A DNA stretch of 64,000 nucleotides. Origin: Macrophomina tecta (taxonomy: Eukaryota; Ascomycota; Dothideomycetes; Botryosphaeriales; Botryosphaeriaceae). The translations under genes and the position numbers were made by a program. The first letter of the stretch is position 1. The number at the start of each line of letters is the position of its first letter. The DNA lies in the NCBI GenBank assembly GCA_024180945.1, contig JAKSGN010000043.1, forward strand, positions 1,488,001-1,552,000, given 5' to 3'. Below the pieces are notes generated by a model, which saw nothing but the letters and a program-made list of their open reading frames with translations, searched no databases and was not told the origin of the DNA. Shown piece after piece: positions 1 through 10,543 of the stretch.

Positions 1-66
1 TCTTTCTCCTTAGTGAGGCTTCCTATACACCACAGCCTCTATCAATATTACATTTCACTCCGTATA

Positions 67-2119
67 TTAGCTCTTCCTACTTCCTCTCTGGTTAGCCTCG
101 TCCCCGGACAGCTCTGCAACAACAGTATTTCCGTCCTTCTCATGGCACATGTTCCTCATTCCACCCTGCAGCTCCCAAATCAGCGTATTCTGGCCTGGCG
201 GCAACTCTGCGACCGCTTCGCCGGGCATCTCTTGAGCTGATGTATTCGCTACGCAAAGATTGCTTTGCTGATCGTGCATGCGTCTCTGCCTACTCCGTCT
301 CTTGGCGCACCAGAGGAATGTGAGACCACCACCGAGGATGAGAATGCCGGCTACAGCACCTATGGCTATACCTGCAATAGCTGCAGTACCGAGAGACTTT
401 TCTGACTCGTTCTCAGAATTTGCAGGACTTTCTGGTGAGGCACTGCCGCTTGTAGTGCTGATACTGGCGCTATCCGTGAAATTTGTCGCGTCAAATACAG
501 CCTTGAGCTGTGTAGAGTTGAAGGAAGGGTTGCGGCTGCTAGTAGAAATGTTAGTGCAATTTCACGTCTCACGCTCATTCTCTGCATTTTCCATGATACG
601 AGCAGCAGACAAACAGCGCTCACTTACTTTTCTGCGTAATATGTACGGACAAGTTCGCTCTGCGTATATTTGCTTGCATTCGCCGTATACTCGTTCTTCC
701 ACTCGAGGGTACTCAAATCAAAGACTGCAAGCCCCTGGGTGTACTTGTCTCTGTCTCTGAAGGGTCCGGCGTAGATGGTGGCACTTGAATCCGTCGAGGC
801 GGAGTCCACTCCGCCAATTGTCAGGATCTGGCTTCCCCCAACAGCATGGCATGTCAAAGCATGGCGTGTCCCAGTTGGCGAATAGTCAACATTTATCCAA
901 TGGAAGGCTGGCAGTGTCAGTATGTAGATCTGGTCGAACTGGACGCTCTTCGTACCCAGATCTCCGCCCCAGCCCGCATACGCAAATCTGCTCATTTTTT
1001 CAACTCCGCCATTTCTTTGAATCTGATGCATGGAATACTTACATCTCATAAGTGCCGTTGTCCGAAGCCAGCCCCGTTGCGCAGAACTCCTTCCTACCCT
1101 GGGGCGTATTCCCGGTGGTCTTCTGGTCGTACCACTTTCCCTCGCTCGGATCAAACACCGTCACAGTGCTCCAGTCCAACACATCCGTCTTTGGATTTGT
1201 GCTTACGCCACCCAGTACGAGAAAAACACCCTCCCGGCCAAAGTTCGGCACGAACACCATCTCTGCATACTGGACATGGCCGTTGTGAAAACGGGGCCCC
1301 TCTACAGTGACGTTGGTGAGTTTCTGCGTCTCCATATCGAAGCGTAACATGCCATCTATATTCACAATGGCAGAGGTGTCGCTGACAGCGTCCGGCGCTG
1401 TCTGCCATGTGACGGAGCCTCCCAGGGCGTAGCCGACGCGGTTGCCGTGTGCGATTGCGGCTGTGTAGGGCCGTGTGATGCTGTCAAACACAGGCGCGTT
1501 GGCATTCAATGCCGTACCCCATGTCCCGCTCCCAAGGCCGTCGGGTTTGAAGGTCCAGATGCCCATGGGCCACGGATCGAGTTCGGAGGCGTTGAACGTG
1601 GAAGTGCGGCCTGCGAAGCCGGTGTATATGAGGTCGGTGGCCTCATCGTACCAGAGACCGGCGTGCACAAGTGATGGAACAGAGCTTGGCTTCGAGGTGG
1701 AACGCACGGTGACAGTTGAGTTGGTCCAATTCTCGCTGAGATCGATGGATAGAAGGGTATTGGCTCCAGCGAGAGAATATCAGCAACCTGGCAAACTGTC
1801 TCTGGAAGAGCCGCCTGCAGACATACAATACTCAAAGTCAACTTGACCATCATCGTACGTAGAGAACTCTCCGCCATCAATGTACACGTAATCGCCGACC
1901 ACAATAGCTGCAGGTATGTATTTCAGCAGTGGACCTTCACGAGAGCAAGACCTCCGAGATATTTCCCTTACATGCATGATAACCCCTCCTCAAAAATGAC
2001 GACGCAGAAGCTGAGCCGTCGGCTTGGCGACCAACTATCCCATTAGCAAGGCAAAGGTGCTTTACCAATAGTGTGACGAAAGTGGCCGCTCGTGGTGAAA
2101 GAAATGTGGCGCGAGTCAT
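67..2119 (-). CDS. Kelch-repeat cell-surface protein with a single C-terminal membrane anchor
   Basis: This is a probable secreted or plasma-membrane kelch beta-propeller protein of 592 aa. I assemble five exons on the minus strand: 2119-1972, 1907-1827, 1763-1043, 987-628 and 535-67; every junction keeps frame with GT-AG borders. The N-terminus is hydrophobic (possible signal peptide). Next comes a first kelch blade (YVYIDGG), then the family-typical SNTLLSIDLS segment and further blades (FAYAGW, LTIGGVD). A Ser/Thr/Glu-rich stalk precedes one transmembrane helix at about residues 488-512 (AGIAIGAVAGILILGGG). The cytosolic tail is about 80 aa and starts with a basic stop-transfer run (KRRSRQRR). 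Proteins of this layout are common in Pezizomycotina and are usually annotated only as kelch-repeat proteins; ligand and role are unknown. The ATG at 2119 opens the only frame reaching the first blade. A decayed relative lies on the opposite strand at 4330-4951. Confidence 0.85.
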
Positions 2120-3349
2120 TGGGACAATGCGATTACCGCAAAAAGAAACTGTGCTGAATAAAATCGAAAAGACCAGTAGTTCAACTACGCCGCTCCTTCA
2201 TGACGCTTGTAATTGAATAGAGGGAGGAGGGAGGAAGAAAAGAATTTCAAGATGGAGGAACCGGAGTTTGATCGATCTCGTGGCAGGCAGCAGCACGGTT
2301 CTATGGCGGCGCTTAATGCGGCGCAGCAGGCCACAAAGGGCGCCGATCCCTATCCCCGTGCCGCTTTACGCTTTGCTCAGTATGCTTCGGCGTCTACGAT
2401 GCCAATGCTATTGGGTCGCTAAAAATCTGTGCTACGGTTTCAGCTGTACGCTTTAAAGCCAAGTGTTGGAAATATTGCTTATGCGGGCGCGACCGCTGCG
2501 ATCATGCTATGAGCATCACAAACGGGACTGCTTATCGAGAGAAACGGTATATGGAGGAACAAGAAACACGGAGAGCGAGGCAGGCCAATCAGAGATTCTC
2601 CTTAGAGGACGAAGAAACCGGCATGAGAATTCGAGGAACATAGTTCAAAGCCTCAAATGCGCGTGGAAGCAGAGCAGAGACGAAAGCGAAGGTTACAGTT
2701 AATGACTGATCCAATTTCTTCAAGCAAATTGCTCTCGATGCTGCTCATTTAGCCTGTGGGTATAAATATACCAACCGAATTCACTTAAAGCATACAGGGA
2801 TGTGTAGAAGAGCCAACCCATTTGAACCAATTGGGGCAGTCCTCGTCGAGGGCCGCGCACACCAGCCGCTCCGCCAGTTGTCTCCGTTGGTGGGATGGGC
2901 ACAGAAGTAGCCACCCACGTTCCCCGTCGCAAGGTAACTGTAGAGTAGCTGCGAAGGAACCATTCCCAAACTTGTAGGGGAACAGCTCTATAAACCCACT
3001 CAAGACGCTGCCCTTCGTAGTGCAGCACCGCCCAGTCCAGCATCACTCAGTTTAACATCGTCCATGTTCATTAGTTTCCGTCCTCGTTGTGTTTGCCTAT
3101 GCTTATCAAGCACAACTCTTACTGTCTCTGCACTAACCCACTGCGCATTAGGCCTTTACGCGCTTCACATTTTTCACAAACTACACTGCCTCGTTGAATG
3201 AATACATTGCTATTCAGCAATATAGGTATAGCCTATATTTAGGGGCCTGGAAACGTTTGAATATTCTTGTACACTGAGCAATCGAACGGCCGCTCCAGCT
3301 CTGTCTCTCTTTTGTAGAATGTCATTGCGAAGTCCAGTTCAGCGGCCGC
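2120..3349. other. Intergenic, no convincing gene
   Basis: Only short open frames lie here. The longest (about 2720-3043, minus strand, up to 107 aa from an ATG) has two overlapping readings of similar length and no motif I know, so I do not call it. The rest is presumably the 5' flank of the kelch gene and degenerate sequence next to the pseudokinase relic. Confidence 0.5.
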
Positions 3350-3960
3350 TCAATCAAGCTCTCCATCAATACAGGCAAGCACAGATTCCCAATGCTTCGC
3401 CCCCACGTGATGGGGTAGCCGCAACTTGGTACTCTTGAGGAAAATATTCTGAACGTGACTTGGCCTGGATTGAGCACTCGGTGCCTTCTTCCTTTGGTGG
3501 CAGTAGACGCTGGCTGCCTCCTCCCATAGACCAATCTCGAGCAGGACTATCCCCAAGGCGTAGACGTAGTGTTCCTTTCGGAGGCTGGATATAGGCATAC
3601 CTTGTCTCTCTGGATGTCGGTACAGGTTTCTTTGCCAAGATTCATCCTCCATAAAGTGGTTCTCCACAATATATTGCCCCTTCGGTCAAGAGAACTCATT
3701 GTTGGTTACATATGGAGTCTGTATGAGGAGGGACCGAGCATCACGATTCCTAAGAAAAAGGTGAACTCTGATCGGATGCTCTTATAAACCCATCTGTCAG
3801 CGTGAAACACCCCAATGCTCTTAGTCAGACGCTGAGCAACGGCGAAACGTTCGTCCAGGTTTAGGCGATCCTCGATCCTCCTCCCTTATATCGCCCAATG
3901 GAGTGATTGAGGGCTTGAATCATCCGTGCCTTTGAGAAAGCCGAAAATGAATGCATTCCT
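3350..3960 (-). pseudogene. Decayed DUF7580-type fungal pseudokinase domain (HeLo-associated family)
   Basis: Read on the minus strand, three blocks in different frames follow the order of the C-terminal pseudokinase domain often found behind HeLo or HET-S-like N-termini. They are: LNLDERFAVAQRL...WVYKSIRSE (about 3885-3755), then YVTNNEFS-stop-PKGQ (about 3712-3670), then LYRHPERQG...YALGIVLLEIGLW (about 3667-3500). In intact relatives these correspond to the helix before the catalytic-loop remnant (HKSIRS), the GF/SRP segment and the 'YSLGVVLLEIGLW' helix. The frame is broken at least once between the first two blocks. It is also stopped by a TGA at 3688-3686 where relatives usually have an Arg codon (CGA to TGA is a C-to-T change). 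No HeLo domain or start is visible upstream. The family assignment is from remembered motifs, not a search. Confidence 0.7.
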
Positions 3961-4329
3961 GTGCTGTTAATCTTGTTTCATGATTGATATGCTGAGAAAG
4001 GGCGGCAAGATAGCAATCTCCAGCTGAGTTCAGAAGTGTCGCAAGATTTACTACACCGTCTTTTGAAAGGGAAATCTTGCCAGCCACACTCGTGGACAAA
4101 TATTGGTATAATGATGGCGGTGATTTCAAAACTAGAACGGATGGAAATACCCCACTACAGCAGTAAGCTTTCATGCTCCAAAATAAACGGATTAAAATTG
4201 GCCGGCTGCCTTAACTGCAAGCTACCACCATTATCTCAATCGATCTATCCAAGAAGTGGACAAATGAGACCATCGCGTCCAAATCAACTGCTAAGCCAGA
4301 CAATGTTTCAAACCTCACCGGGACTGGAC

Positions 4330-4951
4330 TTTGGTAGACAGGCCCTGACCATGAGTAGATTCGATGCTCCAACAACAGAACAGACAGCAACTTACTTCCA
4401 GAGTATGCTTGACAGTGAGGACCTATTCAACCAGGGGATCGACATCTTTCACATAGCGAGTCTGGAATTCGAAGAGGACTACAAGGCGAGTCCATGAATG
4501 ATTCCTTATACAAACCGTCCGCACTGATTCAGTCCTACTACCTGCAAAATTAAGGGAGGTGAAACATGTGCCCTGTTCACTTCTAGTCACATTTAACAGT
4601 GGCAGAGACCCAACTTGGAACTCAAACCTCTCTCCAGCGCGTCTTCACCACGAAGTTTGCCACCTCTTCCTCATCTTCGCCAGCTTCATCTTCCCTATAT
4701 CCTCGTCCGAACTCACTGATTCTACCAACCCTGGTAGTTCGTTTAGCACCGCAACAATAGTCGGGATTGTCATGGGCCCTTTAGCTGGTGTCATGCTCAT
4801 CGCAGGCACATTCTGGTTCTACTGTCGACAACGCAGGGTCCGCAACAGGCATGAGATCCCATCAGAGGAGGAGGTCTATTTGAACCAGCATTTGGTTTCT
4901 GCAGAACTTCATGCGGAGGGCACGTCAAACTGCATGGGCAAGCAAAGGTAG
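4330..4951 (+). pseudogene. Decayed kelch membrane-protein paralogue
   Basis: This relic matches the C-terminal half of the intact kelch gene at 67-2119 but lies on the other strand. One block reads LFNQGIDIFHIASLEFEEDYKA, to be compared with the intact copy's KYTQGLAVFDLSTLEW block. It runs into a TGA at 4495-4497. A second block (PYTNRP, then LIQSYYLQN after a frame change) corresponds to the 'PYT...YY' end of the last blade. A third block at about 4750-4870 encodes a transmembrane helix (TIVGIVMGPLAGVMLIAGTF) followed by a basic stop-transfer run (CRQRRVRNRH), as in the intact gene. The N-terminal blades are missing or unrecognisable. The frame breaks make a functional product unlikely. 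Confidence 0.65.
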
Positions 4952-5450
4952 CAGAGCTACAGAACTGAAGATACAGTGTCACACACGAGAGAGAGCTAGT
5001 TGCGGGGCTGGCGGCGGATGTTCGAAGTCTGCGAAGATAATCACAATGGACGCCGGAATCACCGGCACTGGTGTTCGGCCTGTTGCGAGAGTACAGGGGG
5101 ACTGGAGAGCGATCCGCTGAGTCATCCACATGGGTGGTTGTGGAAACTCATCTCCGTGGAGACGGCGTTACACAGCGCACGAGAGGGTGAATCAGGTCGC
5201 GCAGCTTTTTCAGCACAACGTCGCACATTAGGGAAACATACCCTGTCAAACTATAATCTTACGCTATGCATGAAGGTGGCTGCAGCTACCGGAAAAAGCC
5301 GCGCTGGCCCCAAATGTGGACGCTCCAGCCCCATCGTAACATGGGGGCCGCAGCGTGCGGCTGACCACCATCTCGCGCTCAAAAGTGACTTCAACCTCGT
5401 CCCCTCTCTGACAGCGTGGACACCTCATCGCTCAACACCCATCTCGAGAG
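4952..5450. other. Intergenic, promoter side of the next gene
   Basis: I see nothing coding here. It should contain the 5' leader of the gene starting at 5451; a CT-rich stretch lies just before the ATG. Confidence 0.5.
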
Positions 5451-8400
5451 ATGGCCGGTATTGGCGATATCGTCGCCATTGCGGAACTGGGCTACAAGTT
5501 CGCTGAAGGGCTCAAGAGCTACATCGACGAGGTCGGCGTCGCCCAGGAAAGTATCAAAGCCTTGGTGATCGAGGTGGAGCAGGCTTCAAATCACGTGCAG
5601 GGACTTTCGCAGCTGATCGAGGGAGACAAGAGCACTGGGTTCTTGACGCCCGTCGGTCTGAAAGAGTGCCAGCGCCTCTCCTTTGCTTTCCGCGAGACCA
5701 TTTTCGAGTTCCGTACACGGCTTCTTGTTTCCAATACTACGGAAGACGACCCGGAAAAGGTAGCTGCTGAGTTCTTGAATCTTTCGAGGTGGCGAAAGTG
5801 GCACTGGCCGATTTTTAGACGGACGCTGGAGGAGCCGAGAGCGCGCTTGGGAGAACTCAAGTTGGAGCTGCAACTGCTGATGGTCACTGCTACGGCGCAC
5901 AAGCTGTAAGTGCTGCTAACTGTGCATTTCTGGTTCCCTCACTCACGCAAGACGTGTGCCAGGTCCAAAATGCCCTTAACACAAGAGGTCGAGAGGAAAC
6001 AAGAAGATGCACACGCGAAACTGAAAAGATTGACAAAGACCAAGGAAAAGGCAGCGTCAAGGCACAGGAAAGCTCAGGCAAAACAGTCAGCACGAGCTCC
6101 AAGGGCCCGTTCCGCCTCTCCCGGTAGCCCCTCAACCACTTTGGCCTCATCCGACAGTTCATTCTCCTCGGACGATGACATGCTGGAGTACTTCGTTGAA
6201 TTCCTCGATGCCAAAAAGCAGACTGCAGAACTCGAACGCCGGCAGTACCAGCTGTATCTGTTGAATCAAGAATTAGAGACCAGAGAAAAGGTGGAACGGG
6301 AGAAGCGACTCCTCGCCAGAGCTGAACAGATGGAAAAAGAAGCCGAGAAGCAAAGGCGGAAAGAAGAGGCCAAGAAAGAAGCCCTCGATGAGTTGGAAAG
6401 AGAGCGCGTTTTCCGCGAGAAAATTCAACAGAAAAAGGTAGAACAGAAAGAGATGATACGCGGAGCGATGGAAGATGCTGGTTTTGAGGAAGGTAAGATT
6501 AAGGAGGTCATGGATAAAATTGAAGAAGTGTCGGATTTGGGGGTGCATTTTGACCCCGTGCCGTTTTTGGGACCCCAAATCACCATGGCAGAAAAGCCGC
6601 AAACTGCAGGTTCAATAGCAAGCGAGTCCCAGGCAGAGTCGTCTTCACGGTAAGTGCATACACCTGTGATCATGTAAATTGAAAGCTCTGGGCGTATCTG
6701 ACAGCTGGTAATAGTCAGTCGGGGCTGCGCAAAGGTCTCTTCAAATGGAGAAATTCGACTACCTCTTCTACGTTCTCCGATTCTGCCGGAGAAGTGTTCT
6801 CATCATCTCAGCAACCCGTCCTGGAGGCCTGGTCGTTGGAGATCCCAAGGATGAGAGTGCCCCTACCAGTTGCAACGCTTTTGCAGATGATGAAGAAACA
6901 AGACAGCAAATCCTTGATGAAGAGCCTTACTTCTCTGCCTAAAGCTTGCAGGGAAGAGTTTCACAATTTGATTGAGGAGAAGAACCTGGAATCATCGCAA
7001 TACCTCTGGCAGCTTGTTGGTATTGACGTCACAAAACAAAGAGTGCGCATTGGCCTTTTCAGCTACTCCGAAGGAGCCATGTCTGTTGTGGTGGTCCTTC
7101 AGAGGCATGAAAGTGGCACGTCGGGCAGCCCGACTGGTTCAAATACTCCACGCGTAAACAGAGGCGGTGCATTGCTGTCATCTGATACAACTCCGCCCAT
7201 GCAAAAGCTTCCCTCAATCCTTAAAAAGCCGACGACCTCAGCAGCTCCACCGAAACAGTCGGAAATCGCACCAACCACGGAATCTCGTGTTCGGATTAGC
7301 TCAGAATCGCCTGAAATCAACTACACAAATGATACTGGAACACAGGATAGCATCGATGACCACGAGCCACTTGAAGGGCGCCCCCGGAAACCTTATCCTC
7401 ACAGATTGAACGTTCCACAGCCACCGGCTGCTGTACATTCGACCATGGCAAAGGAGCCTGAGATACGCTTCGACAGTGATTCTGAGGATTACGATCGCGA
7501 AAGTACAGGCGGTATTCGAAGCCGACAACGAAGCCGTAGCAGGGAGTCACGGACCTCATTTCCACGGTATCCAGGAGCAAATTACTTTGAAGACGACTAC
7601 TATGGATTATCACCCTTCAAGCCGATACCAAGAGATGACTACACTGGAGTTTATTCCCAGATGGGCAGTTACCTGCCTCCCCGGTCCCGTTCTCGGTCGC
7701 GCAGTGGTTACAATAACCTTTACATGCCCAGTATAGATGAGCATATTGCCTCCCGCGCTTCTAATCTAGGCCCAATGGGAGAAAGCTTCCCTTACCAGCC
7801 TGGAGAAAGGGTCCCTCCTAGGCGCTATTCAACGCTGGACTCACTTGACTATTACCGGGATTCCTCCCCGGGCCGCAGACCAATCCCAAATATACACATA
7901 TACAATAACACCGACCGGTATACGTCTCCAGGATCCAGGTCCCGATCACCCGAAGACTGGAAACTCTTCGATGATGATCTAGGGAGAGGACGGAGAAGTT
8001 CCCCACTGAGAAGTCCATCACGGGATAGGAGAAGCAGGGAGCTAGATGAAATCATCATTAGAAGGCGGCCATCTCCACCACCGCCAATGGGCTTGCGTTC
8101 TGACAGCATTGGCTACCATAGGTCAGCCCCCTACGGCCCCCAACCGGGATTTCCGGCGAACGCCTCGCCCAGATCTCGCGAATCTCGCAGTCCTCGCCGC
8201 CGCCGCAGTAGTCCAGATTGGTATGATATCAAGTATCCCCGGCGACGTATATTCGTGGGCGATTCGAAAGGAGATAATCAGATCTCGTCCCCCACTCCGA
8301 CCAGACGTACAACACTGAGTCCGGAGCGTGGGCGCGGTGAGAATGAGATGGCTCTGGTGCTGAGGAGCCACTTCGCGAACGAGGATTTTGAGAAGCTGAA

Positions 8401-9121
8401 GAAGCGAGCAAAGAAGCAGGCGCGGAAGCATTCATCCGTGAGAAAGAAGTCCGGAGATGACTACAACAGTGATGATCACGACCGGCGTTCAAAGCGGGGC
8501 CATGGGAAGGGAAGAAAGGCCACCATTGAGGAATACGACGAGAGTGACAATGCAGCGTCGGATGTGCTTGATAAGTACCAGTCAATGTTCAACCCGAACT
8601 ACGAGCCGCCTGTTACGAACGGCACTTCGGATGCTCGAACAGTGGAGGTCAGCCGGGAAAACTCACGAAATGGCAACTTGTGGGACTTCGGTGGCTCGTG
8701 GAATGTGGGCCTTGCCGCAACGGAAAATAAAGGGGAAGAAGACGACACTTGGGGCGGTTGGGGTATGACATCATCCAAGAAGAAGAAGAAGAAAAAGAAG
8801 AAGGCTGTCGAGGATGACGAAGCGCCTCCTCCACCCCAACCGCCTGAGCATGAGCCTAAGTCAGGGGATCTTGAATTTCCCGGGGAAGATGATTGGGGGG
8901 TTTGGGCAACATCCAAAAAGGCAAAGAAGAAGAAAAATAACAAGATAAATCCACATCCGCCAGAAGGAGATTCATCCACCATCGGCATCTCTGAAAATGT
9001 ATCAACGGCACCAAAGGGAACAGCAGCCTGGGCTGTATCTGATGACGAACCAGACGATGAGGGAGATTTGGAGAAGCAAAGGGAAACGGAGAAGGAAGCT
9101 ACTGTGGTTGAAGAATTGTAG
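5451..9121 (+). CDS. Large protein: fungal STAND-type N-terminal helical domain, coiled coil, SR-rich region, Trp-Gly/polylysine tail
   Basis: Three exons (5451-5905, 5963-6649, 6715-9121) give 1182 aa; the introns are 57 and 65 nt. Residues 1-150 (MAGIGDIVAIAELGYKFAEG...) resemble the helical N-terminal domain seen at the head of fungal NACHT/NB-ARC proteins. No nucleotide-binding domain follows. Next come a Ser-rich linker, a highly charged coiled coil (about residues 230-340, Glu/Arg/Lys-rich) and a middle block (about 400-480: MRVPLPVATLLQ, QYLWQLVGIDV) that looks folded. Then a long disordered part carries many RSRS/RSRSR dipeptides. The tail has three Trp-Gly motifs (LWDFGGSW, TWGGWG, DWGVWA), the last two each followed by lysine-rich runs. 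SR and KKKK runs suggest a nuclear or RNA-linked role; this is inference. The gene lies beside a pseudokinase relic of another recognition-type family. Confidence 0.85.
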
Positions 9122-9380
9122 GTAAGACAGATTATAAGGAAGAATGCTGGGCATTGCATCCTATCTAATGCGTCAGAATACTAAAAACTGTACAGGGCTA
9201 TTGAAAGCAAGAGGGTAGTCGAATTCGGCGTGATCAGCATAACTGACGAAGCTCGCAACGGGATTTTCAGCTCGGAGCCACCTGCCATGGATTGTATGGA
9301 AGGCATCTCGCGCCGGCTAAGATAGCTTTGGGGTTTTAGGCTGCTTTGAGCAGGTTTGATGCCAATTTCACCCGCTCTGT

Positions 9381-10199
9381 TTAAAGATTTGCACCATGTT
9401 CCTCGTGCTCTAGCCAACCCTTCCCCATCCACCAGTGCAGTCCTGTACTCAAAATCGACCCGGCCAACCAGCCCCATGGCGCCGTTATGAAAATCCACAT
9501 CCTCATATCGTAGATTTCAGAAAATGAGATGATGGAAAAGATAGTAACAGCACTCAACGTACAGTAGCGTATCTCTCTCCGAAAAATGTGCCATCGTTGG
9601 AGTGGTTGCGCCCAAGAGGCACAAGCTAAAAAGACAAATAGAGCAAGAAGAAACAGCTGGTTATGGTACGTCGATACTAGGCTTGATGGGATGAATGGGA
9701 TCATGGTGTCAACGAGCCTGGAATACTGTATGGTTCTCAGTTCAAGCCGTCCATATATGAGCTGGGGACAAGATAAACTTACGGCATTGTTTGGATGGTC
9801 TATTTCCAATCCAGAATTCATTTTCCCCGCTGTCGGAGTGATATTTGGAAGAAGTCCGTCAGGTTGGTGTAGGACGTGATCTTCCAAGCCTTTTCTCGCG
9901 GCAGCGTCGATACGAGTGAGGACTGCGCAGCTCAGTGCCATGAGAAAGTACAGGAAGAAAAAAGCGAGGCAAAGCTTTGACGGGTTAGCATCGTGTGCGC
10001 CCAGATTATTAAGGGCGTAAGGCCGCCATAAGAGAATAGAACGGTTCATAATGGTGGACTCGTGTGACAAGTCGTATAAACGCAGCTCACGCACGCGAGC
10101 GTGGCGTAAAGTTTTGAATAAGAAGAACTGGTCAAGTGTGGAGTCCAGCAAAATCCTGATTTTTAATCTCTCCCTATTCGTGCTGTGACAATCTGGCAT
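9381..10199 (-). CDS. Polytopic membrane protein of unknown function
   Basis: An open frame encodes about four hydrophobic helices: LCLAFFFLYFLMALSCAVL, LFLLALFVFLACASWA, LSAVTIFSIISFSEIY and a Trp-rich last one (WIFITAPWGWLAG). A likely 57-nt in-frame intron runs from 9782 to 9726 (GTAAGT...CATACAG). Splicing it removes a charged stretch and joins HPNNA to YSRLVDTM. Two ATGs are possible: 10199 and 10049. The second (MNRSILLW) gives a compact protein with no extra N-terminus and is my preference. Unspliced length from 10199 is 272 aa. I do not recognise the family. The gene ends 260 nt from the 3' end of the convergent plus-strand gene. Confidence 0.55.
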   Translation of the reverse strand: MPDCHSTNRERLKIRILLDSTLDQFFLFKTLRHARVRELRLYDLSHESTIMNRSILLWRPYALNNLGAHDANPSKLCLAFFFLYFLMALSCAVLTRIDAAARKGLEDHVLHQPDGLLPNITPTAGKMNSGLEIDHPNNAVSLSCPQLIYGRLELRTIQYSRLVDTMIPFIPSSLVSTYHNQLFLLALFVFLACASWAQPLQRWHIFRREIRYCTLSAVTIFSIISFSEIYDMRMWIFITAPWGWLAGSILSTGLHWWMGKGWLEHEEHGANL

Positions 10200-10543
10200 G
10201 CTTGGTGCTCTCAGGCAACAGAATAACGGATTTGGAAAAGATGTGCTGACACCATAGCGAATGATAACGTAAAACCTTGTCTTGCGGGAAATTCATCTTT
10301 TGAAGGAGGTAAGCTCTTACCAACACTTATTGTGTGGCAGCCACTTCAAGCTCTCTAATAGGTGCGTGGCTCATAGATCGAGCATCCGTGAAGCAGGTAA
10401 TCTGATAGGTGCCGCATAGCGGCACGAACAAATGAGGGCTTCAATAGACGACAGCGGAATACTCACGATATGAAGTGAAGTGCTCCAGAATTCACAGGTG
10501 TAAGGCTCTGATTGAGTGGCTTCGATGACTTTCCAGTTCATGT
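10200..10543. other. Short intergenic stretch
   Basis: This lies between the 3' end of MRX8 and the 5' side of the membrane-protein gene, both on the minus strand. It should hold the MRX8 3' UTR and the promoter of the membrane-protein gene. No element is recognised. Confidence 0.4.

Noticed and set aside
2640..2660. A tRNA B-box-like sequence (GTTCAAAGC)
   Set aside because: No A box, anticodon arm or acceptor stem pairs around it.
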